From the NCBI GenBank assembly GCA_009809945.1, contig WTPW01000487.1, positions 126,692 to 190,691 on the forward strand: a stretch of 64,000 nt of DNA, given 5' to 3'. The stretch is from Gigaspora margarita (taxonomy: Eukaryota > Glomeromycota > Glomeromycetes > Diversisporales > Gigasporaceae). The notes under the pieces were generated by a model. It saw nothing but the letters and a program-made list of their open reading frames with translations. It did not search any database and had not been told where the DNA came from. The translations under genes and the position numbers were made by a program. Below are positions 23,257 through 34,959 of this stretch, in pieces (position 1 is the stretch's first letter; every line of letters starts with the position of its first letter).

Positions 23257-24248
23257 TATTGATAATGTATTAAACATTATCTGTTTTGGATCTATTTTTT
23301 TATTTGTTAGTTGCTTTTGCTTATCAAATTCTAATGCTTTTCAAACTATCAACTCTGCAATTGTTTTGTAAAATTTTGACGCGTTTTGCTTAATCATTTT
23401 TACTTCTTTCAAAAATAATATGACAAAATCTAACTTGACATAATGTTCATGTATACAACCACTATATTGCTTTTTTTGAAAAAAGAACTATAAAAAAAAT
23501 GTTTTTTTATAAGATATTATCATATTGTAAATATCTTCAAAAACCAAATAATTGTTTATTTTTTTTTGTAATTCTTTGATATATAATATAGTTTTTCTGA
23601 CCTTTTCATTCCAAATTAATCGTTTTATTGTTGCTGATATCTTTGATCCAGCTTTGCATTGTGGTTTATATTTTTATTAATATATTGTAAAGTTTTTAAA
23701 GCTATAGATATGGAATTTATTACTTTAGCATTTTGTTCAGCAAATTTAATAACTTTTTGCAATATCAAATGTGAATATGCTATTACCAAAGGAGCAATCA
23801 GTAGATTATACAAATTTGAAAAAATATCACCTGTTACACTATATATAGAATTTGCTAACAATTTCAAAGCATTTGATAAAGAGGTCCAATAAAGTAATAG
23901 AACTGAATTTGGTTTAATTTCTTTATAATATTTTATCTTGTCCTTGGCTATTTGTCGATCTTGCAATAGTTGTTTATGCATTAATGGTATTAATCCTATT
24001 TTTTCACGAATAAATTTGCTGTATATTTTTCCATTATCCTCAACCATATTTAAATTGGGATCAATTGAATCAATATCTACAAAAGTATCATTTGATATAT
24101 TTTTTTCAATTATAGTATTAGAATACATTGACCCAAAATCTAAAACTCTTACTAGTTAATCAGTTTTCTTTTTTTCTAATACAAGAGCTTCTTCATATTT
24201 TTTTCCAATTACAGATATGCCTTTTCATATCATTGAATATAACATGAA

Positions 24249-24485
24249 GTGAGTCAGTAGAAAAGGGTCAAATTTTTTCTAAATAAAAGTTTTCTTAACT
24301 TTAAATTTAAATATTTAACAACTATCTTAATTAATTTAATAAAATTTTTTTTATTTTAATCTTATATAATTTCAAGATTAAAATAAAGAAAATTTAGCAA
24401 ATTTGATTAAATAGTTGTTAAAATATTTAAATTTAAAAATTAAAAAAATTTACTAAAAATGATTTGTCCCTTTTCTACTAACTCA
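24249..24485. mobile_element. MITE with GTGAGTCAGTAGAAAAGGG ends (in polymerase fossil)
   Basis: The left GTGAGTCAGTAGAAAAGGG pairs with the right CCCTTTTCTACTAACTCAC. The inner arms (ACTTTAAATTTAAATATT and its inverse) also pair. No clear target duplication. Confidence 0.75.
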
Positions 24486-25060
24486 CCCTCACAAATCTTG
24501 TTTGCTTGCATTTTGTCTATAAAAATTTTTGACCAAATATTCTATAGCATTCATAAACACATTTGATATAGTGATACATATTAATTTTGCTAATTGTATA
24601 TAGTTGCCAACTATATTATGTTTGATTATTGATTCTTGCAAATGTATAGTATCAACAGAACAATAATATACTAATTCTATAGCATACTTTTCTAAAATTG
24701 TCAAATCAACTGATATTGCCTCAGCATACTTATTATAATCAATCTTGCACAACTTGAATATTTGTAATGCTAATTTGATAGTAATGTTTTATCATTTGCA
24801 AATTTGATTACTAAAACATAAATGAATATGCAATTTAAATTATTTGACTCAGGTATGTACGGAAGATCTATCTTGTCTGATAATTTGCATTTTTTTAAAA
24901 ATATGGTCCAATGTATGTTTGAGTTCATTTTGAAATGTCTTTTTTATCCATATTAACAAATCAAGAAATACTGAGCCTTGCTAATAAAAATATTCACATT
25001 TTTGATTTTCTATAAAATTAACTTTAATGTTTCAATTGTTAATATTTAATCTAGCAAATT

Positions 25061-25430
25061 AATATTTTTGTATTCATTCATCAATATCTTTGTCAACTAC
25101 ATGCACATCTGTTTTTTGAATATTATATATTATTTTGGATTTTTTGTCTAACAATAGTTCACAAAACTCATCTGAAATTTTAAGATTTTATATAATAACT
25201 ATCTAACTAATCATTATTTTTATAAAACCAATTTTTATTTATCAATAATATTAATAAAAAAATATATAAATTTAGTTTATCGTTTTAATGCTACTATATA
25301 ATTGATAATCACATACTAAGTTTAGCAATGATTTTTTCAAAATCATGTGATTTTCCTGAAGCCACCTTTTGCTGTGGGTCTCCTCATATATAGTATAAAT
25401 ACTAATAGTATTTTTATTAGAGTGAATCTA
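25061..25430. other. AT-rich spacer with repeat shared with 17419
   Basis: CTGAAGCCACCTTTTGCT at 25357 is also found at 17420, where the other polymerase fossil stops. No gene seen. Confidence 0.45.
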
Positions 25431-25745
25431 TTTGTCACCAGTGGTGATAGTTACTGAATTGTGATTAACCAATTAGATCAAAGGATCATGTGTAAAGTAA
25501 AAAATACAAAAACTTTGATTTTTTTAAAAAATCTTAAAATTTTATTTATGAAACTACTTTTTTTATACAAAAAACAAATTTCTTGCAAAATTTTACTATA
25601 TACAATACTTTACTCAAACCTTAACTATAGTTTTAACCCTAACTCTAATGATAGTAAGTTTGATACTTTGTTTTTGTTTTGATCATAATGTTATATGATC
25701 TAATTGGTCAATCACAATCCGGTGACTATCACTACCAGCAACAAA
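25431..25745. mobile_element. MITE with TTTGTCACCAGTGG ends, TA target site
   Basis: About 50 bases at each end pair imperfectly (TTTGTCACCAGTGGTGATAG against the inverse of CTATCACTACCAGCAACAAA). TA lies on both sides (25429-25430, 25746-25747). The interior holds a TTTTAACCCTAACTCTAA tract. Confidence 0.8.
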
Positions 25746-25963
25746 TACATTTTTTCTTTTTATTATAATGAAATTATAATATTCAAATTTGAATTTTCAA
25801 TAACTATTTATTCAAATAAGCTAAAATTTTTATTGTAGATAGATATAAGATTGATCTATATCATATTAAAATTTTAGCTAAATTGGATCAGTAGTTCTTG
25901 TGAAATTGCTTAAAAACTGTAAGTAATTTTGTTAAATTATTTTAAAGTAAAATTGGTTTTTAG

Positions 25964-26320
25964 CGATCACAAGTAATCATTACATAGTAAAGTCCAAATT
26001 TTACTATGAAATCGATTATAGTTGCTTAAATAAACTTATTTAGATAATCAAAATACATATATTCTAAAATTTTTATCCAAATTGAAGAAGTTTTTATTAT
26101 TTAACTTTTAATTTTTATATTTATTAAATATAATTTTTTAAAAAATTTTAATTTTTTCGTTAAATGTAAAAATCAAAAATCAAATAATAAAAAATCCTTC
26201 AATATTGATAAAAATTTTAGAATAAGTGTATTTTGATCTACTAAAAATGTTTACTTAAGCGATTATAATCAATTTATATAGTAAAATATTAACTTTACTA
26301 TGTAGCGACTGTTGTCGATC
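25964..26320. mobile_element. Palindromic MITE, GATCACAAGTAATCATTACA family
   Basis: The ends pair through CTACATAGTAAAGT-like blocks (left near 25981, right near 26293-26320). Long AT-rich arms meet near 26140. A half copy is at 4664-4890. Confidence 0.75.
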
Positions 26321-26439
26321 ATGCAGTAGCTTATTTTTAGGTCAAAAATATTTTTGAATTTTTTTAAATATTAAAATTTGGTTAGTCAATAGTCTCATCA
26401 CTAGAGAGTATGACCTATGTAAACCCTAATATGTGATTT

Positions 26440-26796
26440 ACTGCACTTCTCTAAAAATTTAATCACAGAATCCTGTAATCAGAATAGATTTGTGTAACTA
26501 TAAAGTTCTATAATTTATTAAATAATTATAAACCATTTTAGTAACACAAATTTATTCTGATTTTAGAATCCTGTAATTAGATTTTAACAATTTTGGGCTT
26601 GCTAGAATCCTCTCATTGAGAGGATCATTTTGGTAGTTAAATTATCAAATTTGGTCTAGTATATCAAAAGTTATTAATAATTAAATATTATATCTAACTT
26701 TTTAATAATCGTAAAATCTGATTGGCTAATTGAGTATTAGGTGTGAGTGGGTGGGGTAGGCTCATAGTAAACAAATTAGCTGATTTCTGAAAGCTC
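26440..26796. repeat. Truncated TAA-type foldback MITE
   Basis: Central inverted arms (ATCACAGAATCCTGTAATCAG and its inverse) and a right end GATTTCTGAAAGCTCTCTT related to the 18792-19700 family. The left terminal repeat is missing. Confidence 0.65.
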
Positions 26797-27249
26797 TCTT
26801 ACTCGAATGATACTCAGAAAGAGAAAGCACATACCAATATATCTAAAATTCGATCGATCATATTATAAGTATATGTGTAACTTAAAAAAACTTTGCAATA
26901 TGAGTACGAGACATGGTTTCAGATGTGAAATAGTTGAAACAAGCATTCAAAAAAAGAATAAAAAAAAACAGATAAAGAGGAGTACTCCTGTATTTCACCA
27001 TTTTCTAAAGAGATAAATTAATCTGTATTAAAAAATGGGATATAGAAAAACACTAATGTAAAAGATGCAATTTGTTAACAAGATGTGGGATGATACTAGT
27101 GTTCAATGGATGTGGCATATTAAATTGTTCTTTATCTGTCAAACAAAAAGTACTTGATTTTTTCGTGATGTGATCAATTTCATATCACCATATACTTTGC
27201 TGATCATGTTATTCTCAGTTTCTCATACAGTACAATATTTCTTATATAA
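26797..27249. other. No recognisable gene
   Basis: One basic 69-codon ORF on the plus strand (26807-27016, Lys-rich) without a known domain. Likely chance in AT-rich DNA. Confidence 0.35.
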
Positions 27250-27713
27250 ACATCAGCAAATTTATAGTACCGAAATCTTTTGAAAGATCTTGCGTTACTG
27301 CAAAATCTTTTGAAAGATTTCGCATATCGCAATATATTTCGAAATATTTTGAAATATATTTCGAAATATTTCAGCTTCGAAATATTTTGAAAATAGTTTC
27401 GAAATATTTCGAAAGTGGATTTGAAATATTTTTCGAAATATTTTGTAATCAAAATAATTCAAAATATTTTAGAACTAGCTGGATCTGCTGGATCAGCTGG
27501 ATCAGGATATATAACCTGGGTCATACCAAGGACGCATTGGACTATATTTTCGAAATAGTTCAAAATTTTGTATTATGTATCGAAATTAATCTACAAATTC
27601 TGTATTACAAGATCAGATCAGATCTTTGTTTATAAATTAGATCTTCTATACAGTTTTACATTGTTTTTTTTTCTTTCGCTTTAAAATTACATAGTGTTTT
27701 GAATCACCGGGTA

Positions 27714-28086
27714 NNNNNNNNNNNNNNNNNNNNNNNNNNNNNNNNNNNNNNNNNNNNNNNNNNNNNNNNNNNNNNNNNNNNNNNNNNNNNNNNNNNNNNN
27801 NNNNNNNNNNNNNNNNNNNNNNNNNNNNNNNNNNNNNNNNNNNNNNNNNNNNNNNNNNNNNNNNNNNNNNNNNNNNNNNNNNNNNNNNNNNNNNNNNNNN
27901 NNNNNNNNNNNNNNNNNNNNNNNNNNNNNNNNNNNNNNNNNNNNNNNNNNNNNNNNNNNNNNNNNNNNNNNNNNNNNNNNNNNNNNNNNNNNNNNNNNNN
28001 NNNNNNNNNNNNNNNNNNNNNNNNNNNNNNNNNNNNNNNNNNNNNNNNNNNNNNNNNNNNNNNNNNNNNNNNNNNNNNNNNNNNNN
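27714..28086. other. Assembly gap (N)
   Basis: Run of unknown bases. Confidence 1.
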
Positions 28087-29120
28087 TTTTGTTTATAATT
28101 TAGATCTTTTATTACTTTTACATTGTTTTTTCATTTTCAGTTTATTTTTTTTTTGGTTTCGTTTTGTTTTGTTTAGTTTTGTTTTGTTTTGTTTAGTTTT
28201 GTTTTGTTCTTTCATTTTTTTTTTATTTATTATTTTTTAATTTTTTTTATTTTATTTCTATACTTTACAAAAACACCAACCCTAAATTCTCTGGTACTTT
28301 ACAAGAAATCCAACGACTTTTCACTACTTTGCGCAGCTCTTCGAAACTTTGCAAGAACACACAATTGCTTTTTCTAGCAATTTGTAAATTTTCAAGAATG
28401 CCTCTTTACATTAGAGAAATGGAGATTTGGGTTTTATTTTTTTATTCAGTTTGCTTACATTCTGTTTTTTTGTTTGTTTTCTTTTACTTATTTCTTTAAT
28501 TTTTATTTTTTTATTTATTCCAGCACATTTCGAAAACCTTCGACAATTTCTAAATTGCAAGAAACGAACTCTTACTTTAGGGAAATAGAGATTTGGGTCT
28601 TCATTTTTTTTTATTTAGTTTGCTTACATTTTTGTTTTTTGGTTGTTTTTCTTTTTTTTTTACTTATTTTTTAATTTTTTTTTTTATTTATTCCTGACTT
28701 TCTTTGGAACTTTGCAAGAAAATAATCTGATTTTTCTGGTACTTTACAAGAACACCAACTCTAACTTCTCCAGCACTTTGCAAGAACAAACTAGATTTTT
28801 TCGGGAATACCAGCACTTTTGAGAAGTAGTTTTTTTTTATTTTTTTACTTCTATACTATTTTTAGGAAGTATTTAAAAAGAAGAGCAAAACGAAGATGAT
28901 AGTGAAAACAATAGAATAGCCAAAGCGAAACGATAGTAAAACAAAGAAGCAAAATAATAGCTAACTGGGGTGAGCAAAAATAAGCGTATAGGGCTAGTTT
29001 TTTATGGATTATATGTGAAGAAGTGCGAAAGTATTTTAAATACTGTTTTTTTTCATTTTCAGTTTTGTTTTTTTCATTTTTTTTTTGGTTTCATTTTTTT
29101 TCGTCATTTTTTTTCATTTT
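28087..29120. repeat. T-rich low-complexity region with ACTTT.CAAGAA words
   Basis: (GTTTT)n and poly-T tracts alternate with phrases like TACTTTACAAGAACACCAAC and CACTTTGCAAGAACA, repeated at least six times between 28260 and 28800 at irregular spacing. No gene. Confidence 0.6.
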
Positions 29121-29699
29121 TTTTTTGTATAATATATGTATAATAATATATAATAAAACATATAATATTGAATAAAAATGTATATTTAATTTAAAATAAA
29201 TTTAAAATATATAATGTATAATAATAAATAAAAAAATATAAAATTTTATATTAAAATGCGAAACAATGCGAAAACCTGTAAAAATGATCAAAAATTTGCA
29301 AAAGCGTGATTATGTGAATATGTATATCATTTATTTATTTTTTAAAAAAATTTTTGAAATATTGCGAAATATTGCGATAATATGCAAAAAATTACCTCCT
29401 GCAATCCCAGAGGGATAATTAGGTACAAATTAGGTACAAATTAGGTACGGGGTTGCATTGTTTTTATTTGCCCTATTTTGCAATATTTCGCAATTCATTT
29501 CGAAATATTTCGAAATTTCTTTCAAAATCTTTCGAAAGAAATGCATACTGAAATCTTTCGAAAGATTGCGATTCTTTCGAAAGATTTCGTGTCAATCGCA
29601 ATTCTTTTGAAAGATTTCGGCATACAATTTCTTTCGAAAGATTTTGTATATTTATTTTGCTAATGAAGAATATAGAATAGCGTGGCCAGTAGCTATTTG

Positions 29700-30735
29700 C
29701 AATTAGTTTTTATTTTAGGCATAGTATTGGTCAAAAATGTTTGGATATAAATTATTTAATGCAAATATAATAAAGATAAAAATATTAGAATTTGCAAAAA
29801 TGATGAATTTTTATCAAAAACATGAACAAGTATCATCTATCATTAATTATCTAAAGACCAACAAATTTAATTTAATAAATTTTAAAATTTTTTTTTCAAT
29901 TTTATCAAGACATAATACTTGCAAAACTGACAAATCATTATAATATTCATATGAAATAAAAGTCAAAATTGCTGAAGATATAATAATTATTTAAGAAAAA
30001 ATATTTGACAAAACATTTATATATGTTCAAGAGTTTTTTATTGTGAGTATCTATTTAGTCTTTTGACTGAATAGATTTTTATTTATGTAAAAAAAACAAA
30101 TGACTCAATCATATTGGCAGGACAAATTTAAAAACTTTGAAATCTTAACAGAATGGGAAAAGTACAAGAATCCTAACAAACTAGAAAAAAATTAAATAAA
30201 TATTGAATCGTTAAGATCAACTTTAAACTATATTTAGAAGTCAAAACTCTGAAACCTGATATTACTTTTCTCACAGATCTCAAGCATTTCATCTAATCCA
30301 GAATTATACTTGGCACCTCAACAAAACACCAAACACTTATATTGTAACAAAAAATAAAAATACTTATTTTTACAAATCAATTTATCCAAATTCAAATATA
30401 ATTTATCATATAAACAGAAATGAACTGGATAACCATGAATGCAATCTTAGTTAAACAGCACAATAAAAGAATCAATTAAATCGCAAACTATCCAAAAATA
30501 ATATATCAGATTATAATGGAATTAGTTTTAAAAGTTATTTAAACAGGTAGAGATTTCATTGGATTAAAAATAATAAACTTAAAAATAAGAATTTTTACAT
30601 TAGCAAAAAAAAAAACAGAACAAGCAAAACAGTTAGCAATAGAATTTAAATTAGCTCATAATAAAATCACAGAAAACAGAAATAGTTATGATACAAAATA
30701 CGTTCCATAATTTAATTCCAAATATTAAATAAATA
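29700..30735 (+). pseudogene. Degenerate AT-rich ORFs, possibly virus-like
   Basis: A 68-codon ORF (29737-29943) and a longer broken coding-like stretch (30100-30710), both Lys/Asn/Ile-rich, separated by a stem followed by T-rich sequence. No domain recognised. Composition and hairpins match the polymerase-fossil segments, so a common origin is possible but unproven. Confidence 0.3.
30049..30080. terminator. Hairpin plus T-run between degenerate ORFs
   Basis: ATCTATTTAGTC, a four-base loop, GACTGAATAGAT, then T5. Nearly the same stem as 16365-16394. Confidence 0.45.
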
Positions 30736-30743
30736 TAAATACC

Positions 30744-30780
30744 TCTAATCAGTCTTATAGACTGATTAGAATTTTTTTTA
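30744..30780. terminator. Perfect 12-bp hairpin plus T8
   Basis: TCTAATCAGTCT, loop TAT, AGACTGATTAGA, then A and eight T. It lies right after the broken coding stretch ending near 30710, as a transcription-end signal would. Confidence 0.5.
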
Positions 30781-31463
30781 CATTTGTCTAATCTGAAAAT
30801 TTTACATGTAAGAGAGCTCCCAACTGTATTTTGTTTAATTATTCATTTTTCTTACATTAATGCTAACTCTTACTTCTAATCCGAATACTTCATTTCATGA
30901 GCATATGTTGTATTGGCTGGTTTTCATAATTGTGATTTATTATTTGAATTATTTATGATATAATCTCAGATAAATAAATAATCAAAAGTAAACTATTGAA
31001 TTATATTATATAAAAATAAAAGTGCTAGTTTGCTACACGATTTGGAGTGAAGCTAAGAGCTGAACTTCATCGTTTAGATGGGGAACTCCATATCACATAA
31101 AAACCAGGGCACTTTCCACATGCTTATAAATAGGAAACAGATTAGAATTTATATTTTAAAAATTCATAATATTTTAAAAAATTACATCCAATTAATTGAT
31201 GAAGTTTGTTTAATTTCAGTAATATTTTTAATTTTCAATAATTGTTTAGTGCTCACATTTATTTCATAATAATTTTGAATTATAAAACTCTATCTTCATA
31301 ATAGTTTGCAACTCTGATAATTTCTAACAGTTTATATTTAATAGACATTGATATTTCTGTTATTAAATGTTTAATAAAGAATAATATTTCTATTATTTGA
31401 TGCTTGTTATAAATCAAAAGATTTAAAATAATAAAAAGTAAAAGGTAAAAAAGTTTTGATATT

Positions 31464-31775
31464 TTGATACAATCTATAAAAGAAAGACATTGTTTTTATA
31501 TATTTTTAAAATTATATCAGAATGCCAAAAATGCAAAAACAAATTATTACAAGGTTTTAAGATTGACTCGCAATACAACAATTCAAAAAATAAAACAAGC
31601 TCATAAAAATTTAGCTTTATTGTATTATCCTAATAAGAATGTTAAAAAATCTGAAAAAGAACATGACCAAGCTAAGCAAAGATTTATACAAATACAAGAA
31701 GCATATGAGTTTTTATTAAATAATTATAAAAATATTAAACAAAAAACACATAAACAAAAAACAAAAAGAAAATAA
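31464..31775 (+). CDS. J-domain (DnaJ)-like small protein, degenerate
   Basis: 104-codon frame. Residues about 27-85 read NYYKVLRLTRNTTIQKIKQA, then a helix, then a loop, then RFIQIQEAYEFLL: the helix I-IV order of a J domain, followed by a Lys-rich tail. The loop that normally contacts Hsp70 is divergent, so co-chaperone activity is doubtful. J-domain genes occur both in hosts and in large DNA viruses. The AT-rich setting between virus-like segments makes a fossil origin possible. Confidence 0.6.
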   Translation: MIQSIKERHCFYIFLKLYQNAKNAKTNYYKVLRLTRNTTIQKIKQAHKNLALLYYPNKNVKKSEKEHDQAKQRFIQIQEAYEFLLNNYKNIKQKTHKQKTKRK

Positions 31776-32378
31776 ATGAAAAGATGATATCAGATGAATT
31801 TAAAAAGATGTTTTCAAAAGCAGTTTCAAAGACAATTTATAAAATGTTAAAAAAATAATTATTTTAATCATTAATCAAACAGATATTGCAAATAATCTTA
31901 TTTATAAGGTTTAGAAGAAAAATTTTTTGATATTCATTAATAGTTTTTTCACTTATGATATCTTTTCTCACTTTGTATTTTGTATTAAAAATATTATTGA
32001 TTAAATTGATTCTACATATAAAATTAATCTTTGTTTACATTTTAATTGTAAATTTTCTTTTAGGATTTGATAAAGTGATAACTGTAGAATTAATAAATTA
32101 ATATTTTCTAAAACTGATAATTGTAGATAGTTTTTTTTTTGAACATTATTTATAACCGTTAAGATATTCTTATATTCTGTCAAATAATAATTTGCGTATT
32201 ATATTAAAAAATTACAATTTATCTTCATTTGAATTGATATGAATCAAATTCAATATAATTATAAATAGAACAAAAATTTTTTTTCCATTAATTTAAAAAA
32301 AAACAATAAGTAGTAAAAAAATTTGGAACTTAGGGATATTATAAAATCATTAAAAACAAAATGAAAGTTAATTTAAAA
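31776..32378. other. AT-rich spacer
   Basis: No gene. One Leu-rich minus ORF of 60 codons (32183-32001) has no recognised family. Confidence 0.35.
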
Positions 32379-32851
32379 CAGTTTTACTAAATTACACTAC
32401 TGGCGTTCAACGCCAGTATCAAAAATTAGATATCTACCCAGTATTGCCATCAAAAATTCACCCCACGTGATCAGTACCAAAATTCTTTCAAGTTCATTTA
32501 TATTAGGTTAGGGTTAGGGTAAGTGCTCAGTTAGAGTTTGGGTTTAGGTTGTTATATAGTAAAATTGCTCAAGAAACCCTTTTTTTTAGTTAAAAAAAGT
32601 AGTTTTTTATGCAAACTTTTGAGAAATAAGCTTTTTTTGACAAAAGAAACATTTTGAAATGTTTGTTTTGAATTTTTCTGATCATATTACATTATACCAA
32701 ATTATGATCTTTTATTGGCCAATAATCACGTGGGGTGAGATGGATTATTAATTTTATATAATCACATGATTTTCCCATCTACTTTCCAATAATGTTCCAA
32801 TCTAATTTCTGACACTAGCGTTGAACGCCAGTAGTGTGCTTTAGTAAAACC
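32379..32851. mobile_element. MITE of the GTTTTACTAAA group, copy 2
   Basis: Ends GTTTTACTAAATTACACTAC and the inverse of GTAGTGTGCTTTAGTAAAAC. Just inside each end is the palindrome GGCGTTCAACGCC. Direct repeat AATTTAAAA lies at 32370-32378 and 32852-32860 (9 bp, AT-rich). The interior has GGTTAGGGTTAGGGTAAG and a CACGTG-containing inverted pair. Confidence 0.8.
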
Positions 32852-32860
32852 AATTTAAAA

Positions 32861-34320
32861 TTATCAAGAGAAAACCCTGAATATTTAATAGAAAATCTTT
32901 CAAGTATTAAACATGTTATTGAATTGATTTATAACAAAAAAGATACTTTTAAGTGAAAATGTGTTGAAAAAAATATTTTATCTAAAAGCAAAGAATTCAA
33001 AAAAGAAAAGACAACAGAAAAAAAAAGAAATTATTAAGAAAATTGATGAAATATCAGAAATTTGTTCAAGAAAAGCACCCAAAGCTTAAGGATGAATATG
33101 TAATGAGAAAATCTTTAAGTTGATAGAGAATCGTTGGAAGAATAGCTCTAATAATTCTAAAATATATAAATATTGTCTTTGTTTTATTTTTTTTAAAAAA
33201 ATAGATTTGGAGTTTTGCGAAAAATATAATCGCTCGAGATTGTAGTTGATTCAGTTATTTTATTTTTACAGATTATTTTTTATTTTTTATCATTTATTCA
33301 ATTTTTATTTTTCATATTAATTTTTTTGAATATAATTTTGAGAATATTAGATTATTGTTAACTTTCTCCAAACATTTTTGCTCGAATTTGATTCAAAAAA
33401 CTGCCACGATTATTGTAAATTATTTTAATCAAACTAGCATCTATTAATAGACAAAAGAAATTGTCATCTACTAAAAAAAATTCGTCAAAAATAAAAAATT
33501 GACAAAAAAACCTGAAAAAAAAATTATTAGTTAAGACTTCATTAAAAAAAACTGATTGCAAGAGTTGTGGTTGTTCTATGTCTACCGTTAAGAGAAAAAA
33601 GTTGCAGAATCCAAAGAGTGTTAAACAAATTAAAGGCAATACATGCAATGTGTGATTTTGTAGCGATGAAGTGGAAGAGCATATATGTGGATTTGAGTAG
33701 GAGTTAGGGTACAAGCAAAAAAGATTACATTTAGTCAATATGTTGATAAAGATAATAATAATAAAATCTTTTATTTTGATACTATTTGGCAAAGATTATT
33801 TTATATGAGATTGTTTCAGACAAACACAGATCATTTTATTAATTTGGAATTGTATAATATTATCATTTATTTAAAGTTAACAACATATCATACACTGACA
33901 CATAGTAATACACATAATTTGCAAACAAAACAGGATAATACTATTATTACAACTTTGCTAAGTTCTATGATACTTTATTTTCATATTGTGGTAATATATG
34001 ATTTGACAATCCAATGATTGATGATCTTTTAATTAATAAGGATTTGAAAAGAATTCAGTTTAGAGACTCTGTAAAATCATAACTAAAGCAAACTTTGGTC
34101 ATTGATTGTTCTGATTGTTAATTTATATATGTTTGTATAATATCAAAAAATAAGGGCAAGCAAAGAACCTTTGATAAGGTGAATTATGCCTTGGTGATGC
34201 TTGTTGATTATAAAAATTGAATATATCAATTTAAGCAAAAGGTAACAAAATATAACAATACAAAAATTAGACAACTTGGTATAAATTTTAATTCTGAAAA
34301 GAGAATATCAGGCATTCCAT
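32861..34320 (+). pseudogene. Degenerate coding-like stretch, virus-like, unrecognised
   Basis: Fragments with coding flavour: a Lys-rich helix with KFVQEKHPKLKDEY near 33050-33100; a Cys-rich block near 33540-33640 (DCKSCGCSMSTVKRKK); a 70-codon ORF at 33805-34017; and a stretch 34090-34320. Related words (IRLFQ..., ELYDI...) recur at 36560-36650. Broken repeatedly; no family assigned. Confidence 0.35.
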
Positions 34321-34547
34321 CTAGAGGTCTAACTTGTTCAAAAAATAAGTATTCGAATATTCATTTGTTCAATATTTTTTTATTTGAATATTGTTCAAAA
34401 TTTTTGAAAATATTTAATGAATATTCACTGAATATTCATTAAATATTAAATATCTTTCAGTTTTAAAAAATTATATAATATTTTACTTAAATTAACCAAT
34501 AAAATTGCAAATAAATTAATAAAAAATAAAATAAAATTATAAAATTA

Positions 34548-34574
34548 TATATATATATATATATATAATTATAA

Positions 34575-34604
<30 letters not shown>
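34548..34604. repeat. (TA)n microsatellite
   Basis: Two runs of alternating T and A at 34548-34566 and 34580-34604. Confidence 0.9.
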
Positions 34605-34606
<2 letters not shown>

Positions 34607-34959
34607 TGCTCCAAATGCAAATCATATCGGCTAATCTGTGTAATACTCTAAAATTGGTTTAATAGTAAATCATATATAATTTAGAACAAAACGTAATGCA
34701 AAGACTAATAGAGGAATGCAAAGACTATAAAACTTAATAAATATATAGTTCACACTTGAAGAAACCTAACTACAAAATAATCAGAGAATTGGTGAGATAA
34801 TCGGGACATTTAGGAGAGTGACAAAAATCAGATGATTTTTTAGGGGGGAGGGGGGTAAAAAATGTTGAAATTATATATAGGAACCTGACTAAATTTATAT
34901 TAAAGGGGGAGAGAGGGGTAGGCCTCTAATAAAAAATAATCAGGTGATTAATGACACGG

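Larger units (their letters stand above)
22353..25060 (-). pseudogene. B-family DNA polymerase, polymerase and C-terminal parts (virus fossil)
   Basis: Read right to left. A KIDLPY-like block lies near 24880. An Exo III-like stretch follows (24752-24489, ELVYYCSVDTIHLQ). Next is a fingers/motif B block (24128-23625), with LLQDRQIAKDKIKYY and ALKLLANSIYSVTGD, the diagnostic Lys...Asn-Ser-x-Tyr region of B-family polymerases. A C-terminal part runs 22836-22353. It is broken in many places (clearly more than ten) and interrupted by MITEs at 22975-23256 and 24249-24485. Best reading: fossil of a nucleocytoplasmic large DNA virus, perhaps asfarvirus-like; such integrations have been reported from Rhizophagus. 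Age: old, judging by decay and the nested elements. Confidence 0.75.
27250..29665. mobile_element. Large foldback element with mirrored sub-terminal arrays (contains a gap)
   Basis: The left arm (27250-27460) has CGAAATCTTTTGAAAGAT-type words, then CGAAATATTTCGAAA-type words. The right arm (29465-29660) has the same two arrays in mirrored order. Outer flanks also pair (ATCAGCAAATTTATAG on the left, inverse of TATTTATTTTGCTAATG on the right). The middle is T-rich with an assembly gap. No transposase is visible, but the gap could hide coding sequence. Confidence 0.7.

Noticed and set aside
16430-25060. Polinton-type protein-primed polymerase
   Set aside because: The Exo II and motif B blocks look delta-like, and no integrase, ATPase or capsid piece was recognised nearby.
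27699-28103. 134-codon ORF
   Set aside because: It is mostly N bases of the assembly gap.
32505-32525. TTAGGG repeats as a true telomere or subtelomere
   Set aside because: Only two or three units lie inside a MITE with inverted ends, and similar tracts are scattered over the window.
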